Source of the DNA: Ponticaulis sp. | GTDB lineage: Bacteria; Pseudomonadota; Alphaproteobacteria; Caulobacterales; Hyphomonadaceae | Direction: 5' to 3' | Length of the DNA stretch: 64,000 bases | Assembly: GCA_002692725.1 (NCBI GenBank) | Contig: NZLU01000039.1 | Span: 62,001-126,000 of the forward strand | The notes under the pieces: model-generated | What the model was told of the DNA's origin: nothing | The model's input: only the letters and a program-made list of their open reading frames with translations | The model's database searches: none | Translations under genes and position numbers: made by a program | Shown here: in pieces, positions 34,370 through 42,678 of the stretch | Layout of the letters: each line of letters starts with the position of its first letter | Position numbering within the stretch: position 1 is the stretch's first letter

Positions 34370-34924
34370 ATGACCAACATCATCGAGACGCTTGAACAAG
34401 AAGAAATTGCCCGCGTCAGCGAAGGCAAAGAATATCCGCATTTCTCAGCTGGCGACACGCTGACTGTGAATGTGCGCATTAAAGAGGGTGACCGCGAGCG
34501 GGTTCAGCGCTTTGAAGGCGTCTGCATTGCGCGGTCCGGCGGTGGCCTCAATGAGAGCTTCACCGTCCGTAAGATCTCTTTCGGTGAAGGCGTTGAGCGC
34601 GTATTCCCGCTTTACTCTCCAAACCTTGAAAGCATTGAAGTGAAGCGTAAGGGCCGCGTTCGCCGCGCCAAGCTTTACTATCTGCGTGATCGTCGCGGTA
34701 AGTCTGCGCGTATCGCTGAGCGGACCACCGGTCACGGTATTGAAGTTCGCGAGAACATCCTCGGCAAAACTGAGCGTAAGCGGAAGAACCAGGAAGCCAA
34801 AGCAGAGCGGAAAGCGCGCGCAGCTGAAGAGCGCGCAGCTCAGGCGAAAGCCAAAGAAGCAGAAGCAGCAGCGGCTGCAGCGGCGGCTGAGGCCGAGAAC
34901 GCTGACGGCGCTTCCGAAGAATAG
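34370..34924 (+). CDS. rplS: 50S ribosomal protein L19
   Basis: The core (residues 1-120) is a standard bL19: [51 protein letters not shown] and [18 protein letters not shown]. It sits at the 30S-50S interface. The protein continues for about 60 residues of Lys/Glu/Ala-rich helix ending in poly-Ala and acidic residues, giving 184 residues instead of about 115-130. ATG 34370 has GGAG 8 bases upstream. Follows trmD by 21 bases and ends at a terminator. Confidence 0.95.
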   Translation: MTNIIETLEQEEIARVSEGKEYPHFSAGDTLTVNVRIKEGDRERVQRFEGVCIARSGGGLNESFTVRKISFGEGVERVFPLYSPNLESIEVKRKGRVRRAKLYYLRDRRGKSARIAERTTGHGIEVRENILGKTERKRKNQEAKAERKARAAEERAAQAKAKEAEAAAAAAAAEAENADGASEE

Positions 34925-34962
34925 ACATTTCTCCGCCCACGCGGCGGTGAGGTTGAGATCAG

Positions 34963-34989
34963 AAACCCGGGCCATTGGTCCGGGTTTTT
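34963..34989 (+). terminator. Rho-independent terminator of trmD-rplS
   Basis: AAACCCGG (34963-34970) pairs with CCGGGTTT (34980-34987), with T continuing to 34989. Lies 38 bases after the rplS stop. Confidence 0.88.
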
Positions 34990-35105
34990 CCGTTTTGTGG
35001 ACCACTCACTTTCACGGGTCAGTTTCGCAATCTTGACGACGGACTCGAAACAGGCGCTAGATCACTGATTATGGGGGCTTTTCCCCGGTATTGGAGGCCA
35101 TGCGT

Positions 35106-35534
35106 ATGGGCATGATGAATGAGTTCAAAGAATTTGCGGCCAAGGGCAATGTGGTCGATATGGCGGTCGGCTTCATTCTGGGCGGTGCGTTTTCGACCAT
35201 CGTCAAATCACTGGTAAGTGACATTATCATGCCGCCGATTGGATTGTTGATTGGTGGCGTGGATTTCGAAAACCTGAAATGGACGCTGAAGGCGGCCGAA
35301 ATGGATGGCGAAACGGTCGTGACTGAGGCCGTCACGATGAATATTGGCCTGTTCATCAACAATGTCATTTCATTCCTGATCGTCGCGCTGGCTCTGTTCT
35401 TCCTTGTGAAGGGCATCAACACCTTGAAGCGTCGTATGGAAGGAGAGCCTGAACCCGAGGCACCTGCGGAAACACCTCCGCCACCGCGCGAACAGGTCCT
35501 GTTGGAAGAAATCCGTGATTTGTTGAAGAAGTAG
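35106..35534 (+). CDS. mscL: Large-conductance mechanosensitive channel
   Basis: A 142-residue Msc[37 protein letters not shown] covers the amphipathic helix and pore helix, followed by the periplasmic loop and the second membrane helix ([17 protein letters not shown]). It opens under membrane tension to release solutes on hypo-osmotic shock. ATG 35106 is 8 bases after GGAGG; nearby in-frame ATGs at 35100, 35112 and 35115 are alternatives. The C-terminal part is Pro-rich before the usual helix. Confidence 0.95.
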   Translation: MGMMNEFKEFAAKGNVVDMAVGFILGGAFSTIVKSLVSDIIMPPIGLLIGGVDFENLKWTLKAAEMDGETVVTEAVTMNIGLFINNVISFLIVALALFFLVKGINTLKRRMEGEPEPEAPAETPPPPREQVLLEEIRDLLKK

Positions 35535-35547
35535 GCTCACAGGCTTT

Positions 35548-35578
35548 GCGGGTCTCGGGTCACTTCTTCGAGACCTGC
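35548..35578. repeat. Hairpin between mscL and the YdhR-like gene
   Basis: GCGGGTCTCG and CGAGACCTGC (one wobble pair) form a 10-base stem with an 11-base loop, 14 bases after mscL. It lacks a T-run; it may stabilise or partly terminate the mscL transcript. Confidence 0.4.
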
Positions 35579-35638
35579 ATGGACGTGTCGCGTCTGTTAC
35601 TCTTTTATCAGCAAGGTCTGATGGAGAGGAAGCAACAG

Positions 35639-36040
35639 ATGAAGCGTTTAAAAGCAAGTGTCCTGGCTGCTGCCAGTCTTTTGGCGACGGCCCCTGTCTT
35701 CGCGGAAGGCGTGCCCGTCACTGCGATTGTCAGTTTTCCGCTGCAGGCTGGTATGACGACTGAGCAGGCGCGGGACCTATACATGACGTCCGCGCCTCAG
35801 TTTCAGGAAACTGACGGCCTGATCCGCAAGTATTATCTGTTCGACGGCGAAGCGGCGAAGGGCGGCGGGGTTTATCTCTGGGAGAGCCGGTCAGCTGCTG
35901 ATGCGCTCTACACGGATGAATGGAAAGCGTCGCTGGCTGAGCGGCTGGGTGCTGAGCCGAACATTCAGTTTTTTCAGTCGCCCGTGATTGTCGACAATCT
36001 TACCAATGAGATTTCGGCAACACCCGCAACCGGCGAGTAA
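35639..36040 (+). CDS. Secreted YdhR-family (ABM fold) protein
   Basis: A 133-residue protein with a signal peptide (ending PVFAE, about residue 23) and a GAGAGGA ribosome binding site. The mature domain has VTAIVSFPLQAGMTTEQARDLYMTSAPQFQETDGLIRKYYLFDGE and GGGVYLWESRSAADALY, the pattern of YdhR-type dimeric alpha/beta-barrel proteins. YdhR is normally cytoplasmic and called a putative monooxygenase; export is unusual. Activity unproven. Confidence 0.78.
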   Translation: MKRLKASVLAAASLLATAPVFAEGVPVTAIVSFPLQAGMTTEQARDLYMTSAPQFQETDGLIRKYYLFDGEAAKGGGVYLWESRSAADALYTDEWKASLAERLGAEPNIQFFQSPVIVDNLTNEISATPATGE

Positions 36041-36050
36041 AACAGGCAGA

Positions 36051-36086
36051 ACAGTCCGGCTCCAGTCGGTTCCGGGGCCGGACTGT
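36051..36086. terminator. Bidirectional terminator between convergent genes
   Basis: ACAGTCCGGC (36051-36060) pairs with GCCGGACTGT (36077-36086). It lies between the YdhR-like gene and the convergent methyltransferase gene. The minus strand has TGTTTTAC after the stem, so termination is more likely for the methyltransferase transcript. Confidence 0.6.
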
Positions 36087-36101
36087 CCTCAAAGGATCGG
36101 T

Positions 36102-36938
36102 TTACGATTTCTCGTATTTGAACAGGAACTGATTGGTCTTGCCGCGAATGGCCGGATCAAACACGTTCGAGGTCATATCGTCATCCGGGTTGGCGAACAG
36201 GTCTGACTCGTCGACCTTTGTCAGGCCTTTGGAAGCGGCCAGCTTGTCGATAACATTCGGGTCGATCCGGTGGGTCGTGCCACCCGTGCTTTCCGGCGCG
36301 CCAGTCGGGGCTGCATGATCCAGCGCAATGAACAGGCCGCCGGGTTTCAGAACGCGGGCGATTTCAGCAAAGGTCGCGTCCGGGTCAGCCAGTTGTTCGG
36401 TCATGCCTTCCGGCGCGTACCAGATTTCATGGGGCCCCTGAAACCATGTGACCACGTCGACCGAGCCATCGGCCACATTCGAGAAGTCGTCAAAATCGGC
36501 TTCAAGATAGGTCACCTGATCAGGCAGGGCCGAAAGACGCGGTGGCTCGCCACCGCCCCAGAAGCTGGCAAAGGCCGCCGGGTTCTGCATATAGACCATG
36601 CCTTCAGGGCCAACCGCTTCGGCCATGATCGGTGTGAAATAACCGCCGCCGGCTTCCATTTCGAGCACGATTGCGCCGGGTTCAACGCCAATGAAGTCAA
36701 GCGTCTCTTGTGGCTTGCGATCGCCATCGCGGGCTTTGTCAGCTTCGGTCCGGCCGGCTTGGTCATACTCAATGGCGGGCGGTGTGGCCTCGTCCTCGGC
36801 GGCCGTTTCTTCCGGAGTCGGGGTGGGTGTCGGCGTTTCGGCTTCCGGTGTCGGCACTGGTTCGGGTGCGGGATCAGACCCGCCACAGGCTGCCAGCATA
36901 AGCGCAGAGCCAGCGAGCAATAGCGTCAGGTGTTTCAT
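36102..36938 (-). CDS. Lipoprotein with methyltransferase-like domain
   Basis: A 278-residue protein beginning with a lipoprotein signal (lipobox LAAC, Cys18), then a Pro/Thr/Glu linker with repeated PTPTP (about 25-55), then a class I methyltransferase-like domain: LDFIGVEPGAIVLEMEAGGGYFTPIMAEAVGP (motif I), LEADFDDFSNV, and IARVLKPGGLFIALDHA. Such exported relatives (COG4798-like) are recurrent in alphaproteobacteria, although SAM is not expected outside the cytoplasm, so the domain may have another ligand or the N-terminus may act otherwise. Motif I lacks the usual DxGxG first Asp (EMEAGGG). Confidence 0.8.
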   Translation of the reverse strand: MKHLTLLLAGSALMLAACGGSDPAPEPVPTPEAETPTPTPTPEETAAEDEATPPAIEYDQAGRTEADKARDGDRKPQETLDFIGVEPGAIVLEMEAGGGYFTPIMAEAVGPEGMVYMQNPAAFASFWGGGEPPRLSALPDQVTYLEADFDDFSNVADGSVDVVTWFQGPHEIWYAPEGMTEQLADPDATFAEIARVLKPGGLFIALDHAAPTGAPESTGGTTHRIDPNVIDKLAASKGLTKVDESDLFANPDDDMTSNVFDPAIRGKTNQFLFKYEKS

Positions 36939-37219
36939 AAGTTGTCCTCCTTCAGGCGTCGGTTATTTACCATAACCGGCTGAAGGGGTAACGCCTTTTA
37001 TCCCACACGGTTGCCGCCACGCTATAATATGGGGTGAGCGCCACGGTTTGAACGACAAGTCTCCAGTCTGCGCCCTGGGCTCAGACGGCGAAGTCTCAAA
37101 CCCCTGAGTTCTGATCAAGTTCTGAACACTGCGCCCTGGAATTCGTGCTCAGGGCGACGCACGCTCGACAGACTGTGTCCTCTGAGACAAAGTTTCATCC
37201 AGAGCTTCAGGGAGAGATT

Positions 37220-39667
37220 ATGCGCCGTTCATTCTTTTCACTTGTCACACTCGCATTCTGGAGCTGCAGTCTGGCGGTCTCGCCCGCCATTGCGCAAACG
37301 GAAGAAGACCCCAGCGCGTTTTCATGTGAGACCTGCGCCCGCCATGAGGGCTTCTTCACCCTTCTGGTCGACGCCGACAAATCCAAGATTTACGCCGAGA
37401 TCCCTGCGCCGGGCGAAGATGGTGTCAGCCTGCGAATGATCCACACTGAGGGCCTCACGGGTGGTCTGGGTTCCAACCCGTTGGGGCTTGATCGCGGTTG
37501 GTGGAGCGAAGGTGAAATCCTCGCTTTCCGCAAAATCGGTGACAAAGTTATTCTTGAAGTCGAAAACCTCTCCTATCGTGCGGACCCGGAAAATCCGCTG
37601 GAAGCGCGCGCAGTGAAGGAAAGCTTTGCGACCTCTTTTGCGGCCAGCGTCGAAATCAAAAAAACAAGTGATACGAGCCTGACGGTCGATCTCACACCCT
37701 TTCTGACCAGCGATACGCTCAATCTGGCGCACACACTTCAGGAGGCCAAACAGGGTAGCTTCAGCCTGTCGGCAGACCGCACGATGATCGACGCGCAAAA
37801 CAGTTTTGCCTTTCCAGACAATGTCGAAATCGACGTCTTCCAGACCTTCTCCAGCAAGAATGCCGGGCGCGAAGTTTCCACCACTGCGGCGAATGGCAAG
37901 GATGCGACACTGATCAAACACCATTCCTTTGTGCGTCTGCCAGAAGAGGGCTACACGCCGCTGCCGGCCGATCCGCGAACAGGGGCCATCTCGGTCACAC
38001 ATTATGATTACAGCACACCATTGGGAGAACCGATCAAACAACAGATCGCGCGACGCTACCGCCTTCAGAAGAATGAGGCCGGCGAAACGATCAATCCGAT
38101 TGTGTTCTACATCGATCCCGGCGCTCCGGAGCCAATCCGTTCGGCGCTGGTGGATGGTGCAGAATGGTGGGCGGATGCTTTTGCTGCCGCAGGCTTCCCG
38201 GATGGCTATCGTGTGGAGCTGTTGCCGGAAGACGCGCATCCCTTCGATATTCGCTACAATGTGGTGCAATGGGTGCACCGCCAGACACGTGGCTGGAGCT
38301 ATGGCGGCGGCATTCACGACCCACGCACAGGTGAAATGCTGAAAGGCCATGTCATTCTGGGCTCACTCCGCGTGCGACAGGACATCATGATTTTTGAAGG
38401 GCTGGCCGGAACCGAAAACTCCGGCACGGGTGAGGCAGACGACCCGATTGAAATTGCACTGGCCCGTATTCGCCAGCTTTCGGCACATGAAATTGGCCAT
38501 TCGCTTGGCTTTGCGCACAATTTCGCGGCCAGCACCTATGGCAAGGGGTCTGTCATGGATTATCCGGCGCCAGACATACGTGTCATGACGGGAGAGCTTG
38601 ATTTCAGCGAGGCGTATGGCGTCGGAATTGGCGAATGGGATAAGTTCGCCGCGACCTGGCTCTATGGTGAAATGACGCCGGAGGAACGCGAGGCGCTGAT
38701 CCAGAAATCCATCACAGATGGACTGGTCTTTGTGGATGACAGCCATGCGCGCAATGTCGGCACGGGTCATCCGCTCGGCAATATCTGGGACAATGGCGAT
38801 GACCCCTATGAAGGATTGCGCGAAGCCATCAATGTGCGTGCGATTGCGATGGAGAATTTTGGTGAGGACCGGCTGGCTGAAGGGCGTCCGCGCTATGAGC
38901 TGAATGACGTGTTCGTGCCGATCTATCTGTTCCACCGCTATCAGGTTCCTGCGGCAGCGAAACTCGTCGGCGGTTTGCAGTTCAATTACAGTGTGGTCGG
39001 TGATGGTCAGCCGCCAAGCGAGCCCGTAAATCCCGGGCTACAGCGTCTTGCGCTGATGGAAATTCTGAAAACCGTGCGGCCGGAATTCCTCGACATCCCG
39101 GAAGAAACGCTGGCCCTTCTGACGCCATCGCTCGACACCTGGATGGCAGCCGATCCACAGCGCGAATTGTTCAAACGCACAGCTTATCCTGCCTTTGATA
39201 CGCTCTCGGCGGCCGATACCGCAGCGGACCTCACCTTCAGTGCGCTATTGCATCCGCAGCGCGTGGCGCGATTGATTGAGTTTCATCGCCGCGATCCGGA
39301 CCAATTCAGCGCAGCGGACATGTTTAGCACAATCCAGATGCAATTGATGTCGGGTCCGCCAGCCAATGCCGGTCATCAGGAAATATTGGAGACTGTACGT
39401 GCCCGATATGCCTATGCGCTGATGGACCTTGCTGATGCCGATACAAGTTCAGCTGTGAAATCGGCGGCGTCATCGGCGCTGTCTGACCTGAAAGATGCGC
39501 TCGAAGGGCAAGAGAATCATCGCTCAGCCTGGCTGGCCGAGAAGATCGATGCATTTGAAGACCGGGAATTTGCGCCAATTCCGCCGGTGGTGGACGCCAA
39601 GCCCCTGCCGCCTGGGGGGCCGATTGGCGGTATGGGCATTTATGAAACCGGCTGGTTTGACGATTGA
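37220..39667 (+). CDS. Secreted zinc-dependent metalloprotease (DUF5117/DUF4953)
   Basis: An 815-residue exported protein: signal peptide (about 1-26, ending AIAQ), an N-terminal DUF5117-like region, then the gluzincin/metzincin-type catalytic motif SAHEIGHSLGFAHNFAAS (HExxH plus a third His) and MDYPAPDI after it. QQIARRYRLQK and FYIDPGAPEPIRSALVDGAEWW are typical of the family. ATG 37220 follows GGGAGAG; a frame extending to 37145 is unlikely. Likely periplasmic peptidase; substrate unknown. The 280 bases before it contain only an inverted repeat, CGCCCTG/CAGGGCG (37132-37156). Confidence 0.88.
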   Translation: MRRSFFSLVTLAFWSCSLAVSPAIAQTEEDPSAFSCETCARHEGFFTLLVDADKSKIYAEIPAPGEDGVSLRMIHTEGLTGGLGSNPLGLDRGWWSEGEILAFRKIGDKVILEVENLSYRADPENPLEARAVKESFATSFAASVEIKKTSDTSLTVDLTPFLTSDTLNLAHTLQEAKQGSFSLSADRTMIDAQNSFAFPDNVEIDVFQTFSSKNAGREVSTTAANGKDATLIKHHSFVRLPEEGYTPLPADPRTGAISVTHYDYSTPLGEPIKQQIARRYRLQKNEAGETINPIVFYIDPGAPEPIRSALVDGAEWWADAFAAAGFPDGYRVELLPEDAHPFDIRYNVVQWVHRQTRGWSYGGGIHDPRTGEMLKGHVILGSLRVRQDIMIFEGLAGTENSGTGEADDPIEIALARIRQLSAHEIGHSLGFAHNFAASTYGKGSVMDYPAPDIRVMTGELDFSEAYGVGIGEWDKFAATWLYGEMTPEEREALIQKSITDGLVFVDDSHARNVGTGHPLGNIWDNGDDPYEGLREAINVRAIAMENFGEDRLAEGRPRYELNDVFVPIYLFHRYQVPAAAKLVGGLQFNYSVVGDGQPPSEPVNPGLQRLALMEILKTVRPEFLDIPEETLALLTPSLDTWMAADPQRELFKRTAYPAFDTLSAADTAADLTFSALLHPQRVARLIEFHRRDPDQFSAADMFSTIQMQLMSGPPANAGHQEILETVRARYAYALMDLADADTSSAVKSAASSALSDLKDALEGQENHRSAWLAEKIDAFEDREFAPIPPVVDAKPLPPGGPIGGMGIYETGWFDD

Positions 39668-39712
39668 GCTGAGATTTGAGGTGCGCCGCCGAACTCAGGC
39701 GAGGTCTGCCGA

Positions 39713-40564
39713 TCAATCAATCCCGATGCGGGATTTTGAGCCAGCTGACCGGCGAAGAGAAACAATCGCCTGATCCATCAGGTTTTGCGTCGACGCGCAG
39801 ACAAGTTGCGGGCCGAGCTTTGCGGGCTGGCCGGTCCAGTCACAGGCAATGCCGCCCGCGCCTCGGACAACCGGAATAAGCGCTCCCACATCATGCGGCT
39901 GAAGGCCTGCTTCGATCACCATATGCATGTCGCCGGCCGAAACCCGTGCATAGGCATAGGCATCAAGGCCATAACGTGTCAGCCGGGCAGTCTGGCGGAT
40001 ATGTTCAAAGGCGCCGCGCTCTGATGGCGTGAGAATGAAGGGGTCAGTGGTCGAGAGAATGGCGTTGGTGAGATGGGTTTCTGGATGAATGCTGAGCCTT
40101 TGAATTTCCCCGCGAATGTCGCTTTCGGCGCCAGACGTCCAGCCAATATACCGTTCGTCAAGCCAGGGCTGGTCGATAATGCCTATTTCGGGCGTGTCAC
40201 CATGAGCGCAGGCAATCAACGTTGTCCAGGAGGGAAGGCCAGCAATAAAGGCGCGTGTGCCGTCAATTGGGTCGAGATACCAGGTCCAGCCGGAGCTGCC
40301 GGCTTTCAGGCCGAATTCTTCACCATTAATGGCGTCATCCGGCGCGTCGCGGTCAAGAATTTCGCGCATCGCGGCTTCGGCATCGCGATCAGCCTGCGTT
40401 ACGGGATCAAAACCGGCCTCGCCAAGCTTGTTGACCGTGTCACCATGGTTTCGAAAGAGGGAAAGCGTAATGGCGCGAGCGGCATCCCCAAGCCGCTCGG
40501 CCAGTTTCAGGCGGTCCTGAAAGTCTTGCGTAAGATCAGTCCGAGGCGTGAAAGGCAATTGCAT
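39713..40564 (-). CDS. hisN: Histidinol-phosphatase, inositol monophosphatase family
   Basis: A 283-residue member of the inositol-monophosphatase superfamily. Metal-binding motifs are visible: NGEEFG, WYLDPIDGTRAFIAG and the C-terminal LQPHDVGALIPVVRGAGG. In alphaproteobacteria this subfamily (WYLDPIDGTRAFI..) dephosphorylates histidinol phosphate in histidine synthesis; related enzymes act on inositol or PAP, so substrate is inferred. Lies 27 bases after the XRE regulator gene on the same strand. Confidence 0.8.
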   Translation of the reverse strand: MQLPFTPRTDLTQDFQDRLKLAERLGDAARAITLSLFRNHGDTVNKLGEAGFDPVTQADRDAEAAMREILDRDAPDDAINGEEFGLKAGSSGWTWYLDPIDGTRAFIAGLPSWTTLIACAHGDTPEIGIIDQPWLDERYIGWTSGAESDIRGEIQRLSIHPETHLTNAILSTTDPFILTPSERGAFEHIRQTARLTRYGLDAYAYARVSAGDMHMVIEAGLQPHDVGALIPVVRGAGGIACDWTGQPAKLGPQLVCASTQNLMDQAIVSLRRSAGSKSRIGID

Positions 40565-40591
40565 GCCATTCCACTGCCTCAGCCGGGCTGA

Positions 40592-40984
40592 TCAGGCAAC
40601 GTCTGAGGACGAAGATTCCAGAGATTTTGCCAGCTCAAGGAGACGACGACGCGGACGTTCTTCAAGGCGGTAATAGGCGCGAACGAGTTCGAGCGTTTCT
40701 TTCTGGGAGAGGATATCGCCTTCCAGCGCTTCAGTGTCGTTGGCCGGTGTCACATCGCCTTCCAGCGCTTCGAGACCATCAAAGAAGTACTGAACTTTAA
40801 CGTTCAGCGCGCGAGACAGATCAAAAAGACGTCCGGAGGTGATGCGGTTTGCGCCGCACTCATATTTCTGGATCTGCTGGAAACGAACGCCAACCTGAGA
40901 GGCGAGTTCCTGTTGGGTGAGGCCAAGCAGGCGGCGACGCCAGCGCAGGCGTTTTCCAACATGAAGGTCAATATCTGTGGCCAT
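40592..40984 (-). CDS. XRE-family transcriptional regulator
   Basis: A 130-residue DNA-binding protein. After MATDIDLHVGKRLRWRR comes the helix-turn-helix (GLTQQELASQVGVRFQQIQKYECGANRITSGRLFDLSRAL), then a short linker with two near-identical LEALEGD stretches and a C-terminal helix. This subfamily is common and conserved in alphaproteobacteria. A longer frame to 41089 adds basic residues without family support. Transcribed with hisN; the sRNA candidate lies divergently upstream. Confidence 0.88.
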   Translation of the reverse strand: MATDIDLHVGKRLRWRRRLLGLTQQELASQVGVRFQQIQKYECGANRITSGRLFDLSRALNVKVQYFFDGLEALEGDVTPANDTEALEGDILSQKETLELVRAYYRLEERPRRRLLELAKSLESSSSDVA

Positions 40985-41173
40985 GAGTGTGTCTCCGAAA
41001 CTAGCCCTGTCCCATTTGGGTACTTTTCGGAGTGAGGTGAGCAAGCGGCGTGCCGAACCGGTTTTCTGCGTCAAATTGTTGCGGCGCACAAAAATGGGAG
41101 GTGTTTTTCATGCAAATGCGAAGGTTTATCCCATTTGTCGCAGCAAATATGCAAAAATGCGCAGCTAAATGAC

Positions 41174-41201
41174 TTGCATTTTTTGCGATGCAGCGTAAAT
41201 T
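41174..41201 (+). promoter_or_regulatory. Promoter of candidate sRNA
   Basis: TTGCAT (41174-41179) and TAAATT (41196-41201) are separated by 16 bases. Predicted transcription start about 41208, at the foot of the first RNA hairpin. Confidence 0.5.
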
Positions 41202-41207
41202 GAATTC

Positions 41208-41291
41208 ACAACGTTTCGCGTTGTCGCCCTCATTTGGGGCGTTTCCTCCCTATGACTTTACGCCGCGCCTTAATGGCGCGGCCTTTTTTTT
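41208..41291 (+). ncRNA. Candidate trans-acting small RNA with anti-SD motif
   Basis: About 84 nucleotides. Hairpin 1: ACAACG (41208-41213) with CGTTGT (41219-41224), loop TTTCG. Hairpin 2: CGCCC (41225-41229) with GGGCG (41237-41241). Then a single-stranded stretch (41242-41261) containing CCTCCC (41245-41250), complementary to Shine-Dalgarno sequences. Hairpin 3 is a perfect terminator with a T-run. The order hairpin-hairpin-open CCTCC-terminator resembles known alphaproteobacterial anti-SD sRNAs (for example alpha-r14-type or GsrN-like RNAs). No gene precedes the terminator on this strand, which argues for a real short transcript. Family identity is inference. Confidence 0.65.
41262..41291 (+). 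terminator. Terminator of candidate sRNA
   Basis: GCCGCGCC (41262-41269) pairs with GGCGCGGC (41275-41282), loop TTAAT, followed by C and eight T. It overlaps the 3' coding end of the convergent amidohydrolase gene, whose stop lies in the loop; on that strand no T-run follows, so it serves plus-strand transcription. Confidence 0.9.
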
Positions 41292-42160
41292 GCGCTCCAG
41301 GCTGTGATCTGTCGCGCCACGCGGGTCAGATGGGATTGCAGTTTGTGAAAGCTCGGGGTCTGGCGAACACTGTCTTCATTGAGATAAAGTCGGCGATTGA
41401 TCTCTATCTGGATCGCTTGAACGTGATTGTCTGGATTGCCATGTCGTTCAGTAAGAAAGCCACCGGCATAGGGGGCGTTGCGTAAAACCCGATAGCCAAG
41501 TCGTGTGAATTCGTCCTCAATCAGGCGGGTCAGGCCTTCATCACAGGATTTCCCGTGTCGGTTACCGAGGATGATATCAGCCTGAATGCGTCGTCCGCCA
41601 ATGACAGACGGCATGGAATGACAATCGACCAGAACAGCGTGTCCGAGATAATGCCGAAGTGAATTCAGCCAGGTGTCGAGTGCGGCATGATAGGGGGTGT
41701 AGGCGCGGCTCAACCGGTCATCGGCTTCAATGCGTGTCAGTTTCCGGGCGTGAATGTCATCGCCGGAGGCGGCGACGCGCGGAATACAACCCAGGCCCGC
41801 TTCGACACGAGGGCTGCGTTCCCCGGCGGGAGCCCGCGGCCCATCCTGGAACATATTCTCGTCCAGCTCATTTGGCGCGCGATTGAGATCGACATAGGAG
41901 CGCGGATAGACGGCGCTGATCAGCCCCGCATCATGTCGGCTGACGGACGACATGAGCAGATCAACATAGGCGTCCTCGACGCGCCTCAGGTCAATCAAGG
42001 GAACTTTCAGGAGATCGACAAAGTCCGGCGGATAATACCGACCAGAATGCGGTGACGAAAACACAACAGCGCACCCGTTTTTGGGCGGCACAATCCGATA
42101 ACCCGGGATCTCGACGGGTTTTTCAGCAAGTGTGATTGAATTCGTGTGCATATGGTCCAT
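41270..42160 (-). CDS. N-formylglutamate amidohydrolase family protein
   Basis: A 296-residue metal-dependent hydrolase with family motifs: VVFSSPHSGRYYP at the start, DLNRAPNELDENMF, VDCHSMP, ADIILGNRHGKSCDE and AIQIEINRRLYLNE. The family hydrolyses N-formyl-L-glutamate in histidine breakdown or related N-acyl amides; no hut genes are nearby, so the substrate is open. It is divergent from cpdR, as in Caulobacter. Its last codons are part of the sRNA terminator hairpin. Confidence 0.88.
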   Translation of the reverse strand: MDHMHTNSITLAEKPVEIPGYRIVPPKNGCAVVFSSPHSGRYYPPDFVDLLKVPLIDLRRVEDAYVDLLMSSVSRHDAGLISAVYPRSYVDLNRAPNELDENMFQDGPRAPAGERSPRVEAGLGCIPRVAASGDDIHARKLTRIEADDRLSRAYTPYHAALDTWLNSLRHYLGHAVLVDCHSMPSVIGGRRIQADIILGNRHGKSCDEGLTRLIEDEFTRLGYRVLRNAPYAGGFLTERHGNPDNHVQAIQIEINRRLYLNEDSVRQTPSFHKLQSHLTRVARQITAWSAKKRPRH

Positions 42161-42272
42161 GCGTGTTATGGTTTTTACAGAAAAGATTCCGTCAAGAGCA
42201 AAGCGTTGTTTAGGGTCGATTTACATTGCTGAAGGATACTCCCTAAGGGAATGGTGGAAAACAGGTCAGAAC

Positions 42273-42632
42273 ATGACAAAGATTCTTCTTGCAGAGGATG
42301 ATGACTCTCTGCGCAGCTTTTTAACATCGGCCCTGCGTCGTGCAGGACACGATGTTCAATCTTACGAAGATGGCGATACAGCGCTGTCGGCGCTGGAACG
42401 CGAAGTGTTTGATCTGTTGCTGACAGACATTCAAATGCCCGGCATTGACGGAATTGAACTGGCCCGGCGCGGCGCTGAGCTCGACCCGGCCATGAAGATT
42501 GTGTTCATCACCGGATTTGCCGCAGTCGCCTTGTCGAACAAGGCGAACACGCCGGCGGGCGCAAAAATACTCTCCAAACCCTTCCATTTGCGTGAGCTTG
42601 TGGATGAGGTCGAACGTGTGATGGCGGCTTAA
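42273..42632 (+). CDS. cpdR: Single-domain response regulator CpdR
   Basis: A 119-residue stand-alone receiver: acidic pocket AEDDDS, phosphoacceptor Asp52 in LLLTDIQMPGIDG, VFITGFAAVAL and Lys in LSKPFHLRE. It ends in Ala-Ala. The sequence and the amidohydrolase neighbour match CpdR, which in its unphosphorylated form primes the ClpXP protease for degrading cell-cycle regulators. A frame from 42132 is longer but lacks family support. CckA and ChpT, its phosphate donors, are not in the window. Confidence 0.9.
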   Translation: MTKILLAEDDDSLRSFLTSALRRAGHDVQSYEDGDTALSALEREVFDLLLTDIQMPGIDGIELARRGAELDPAMKIVFITGFAAVALSNKANTPAGAKILSKPFHLRELVDEVERVMAA

Positions 42633-42678
42633 CCGGCGCAGTCCAACGCGTTTGAGACCTGTGTGCTATGGCGGTTGA

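Noticed and set aside
36270..36923. 217-codon plus-strand frame opposite the lipoprotein methyltransferase gene
   Set aside because: Its composition is that of an antisense shadow; the minus-strand gene has a signal peptide, lipobox and methyltransferase motifs.
37322..38350. 342-codon minus-strand frame opposite the metalloprotease
   Set aside because: Shadow of the GC-rich plus-strand coding sequence; no domain, while the plus strand has HExxH and a signal peptide.
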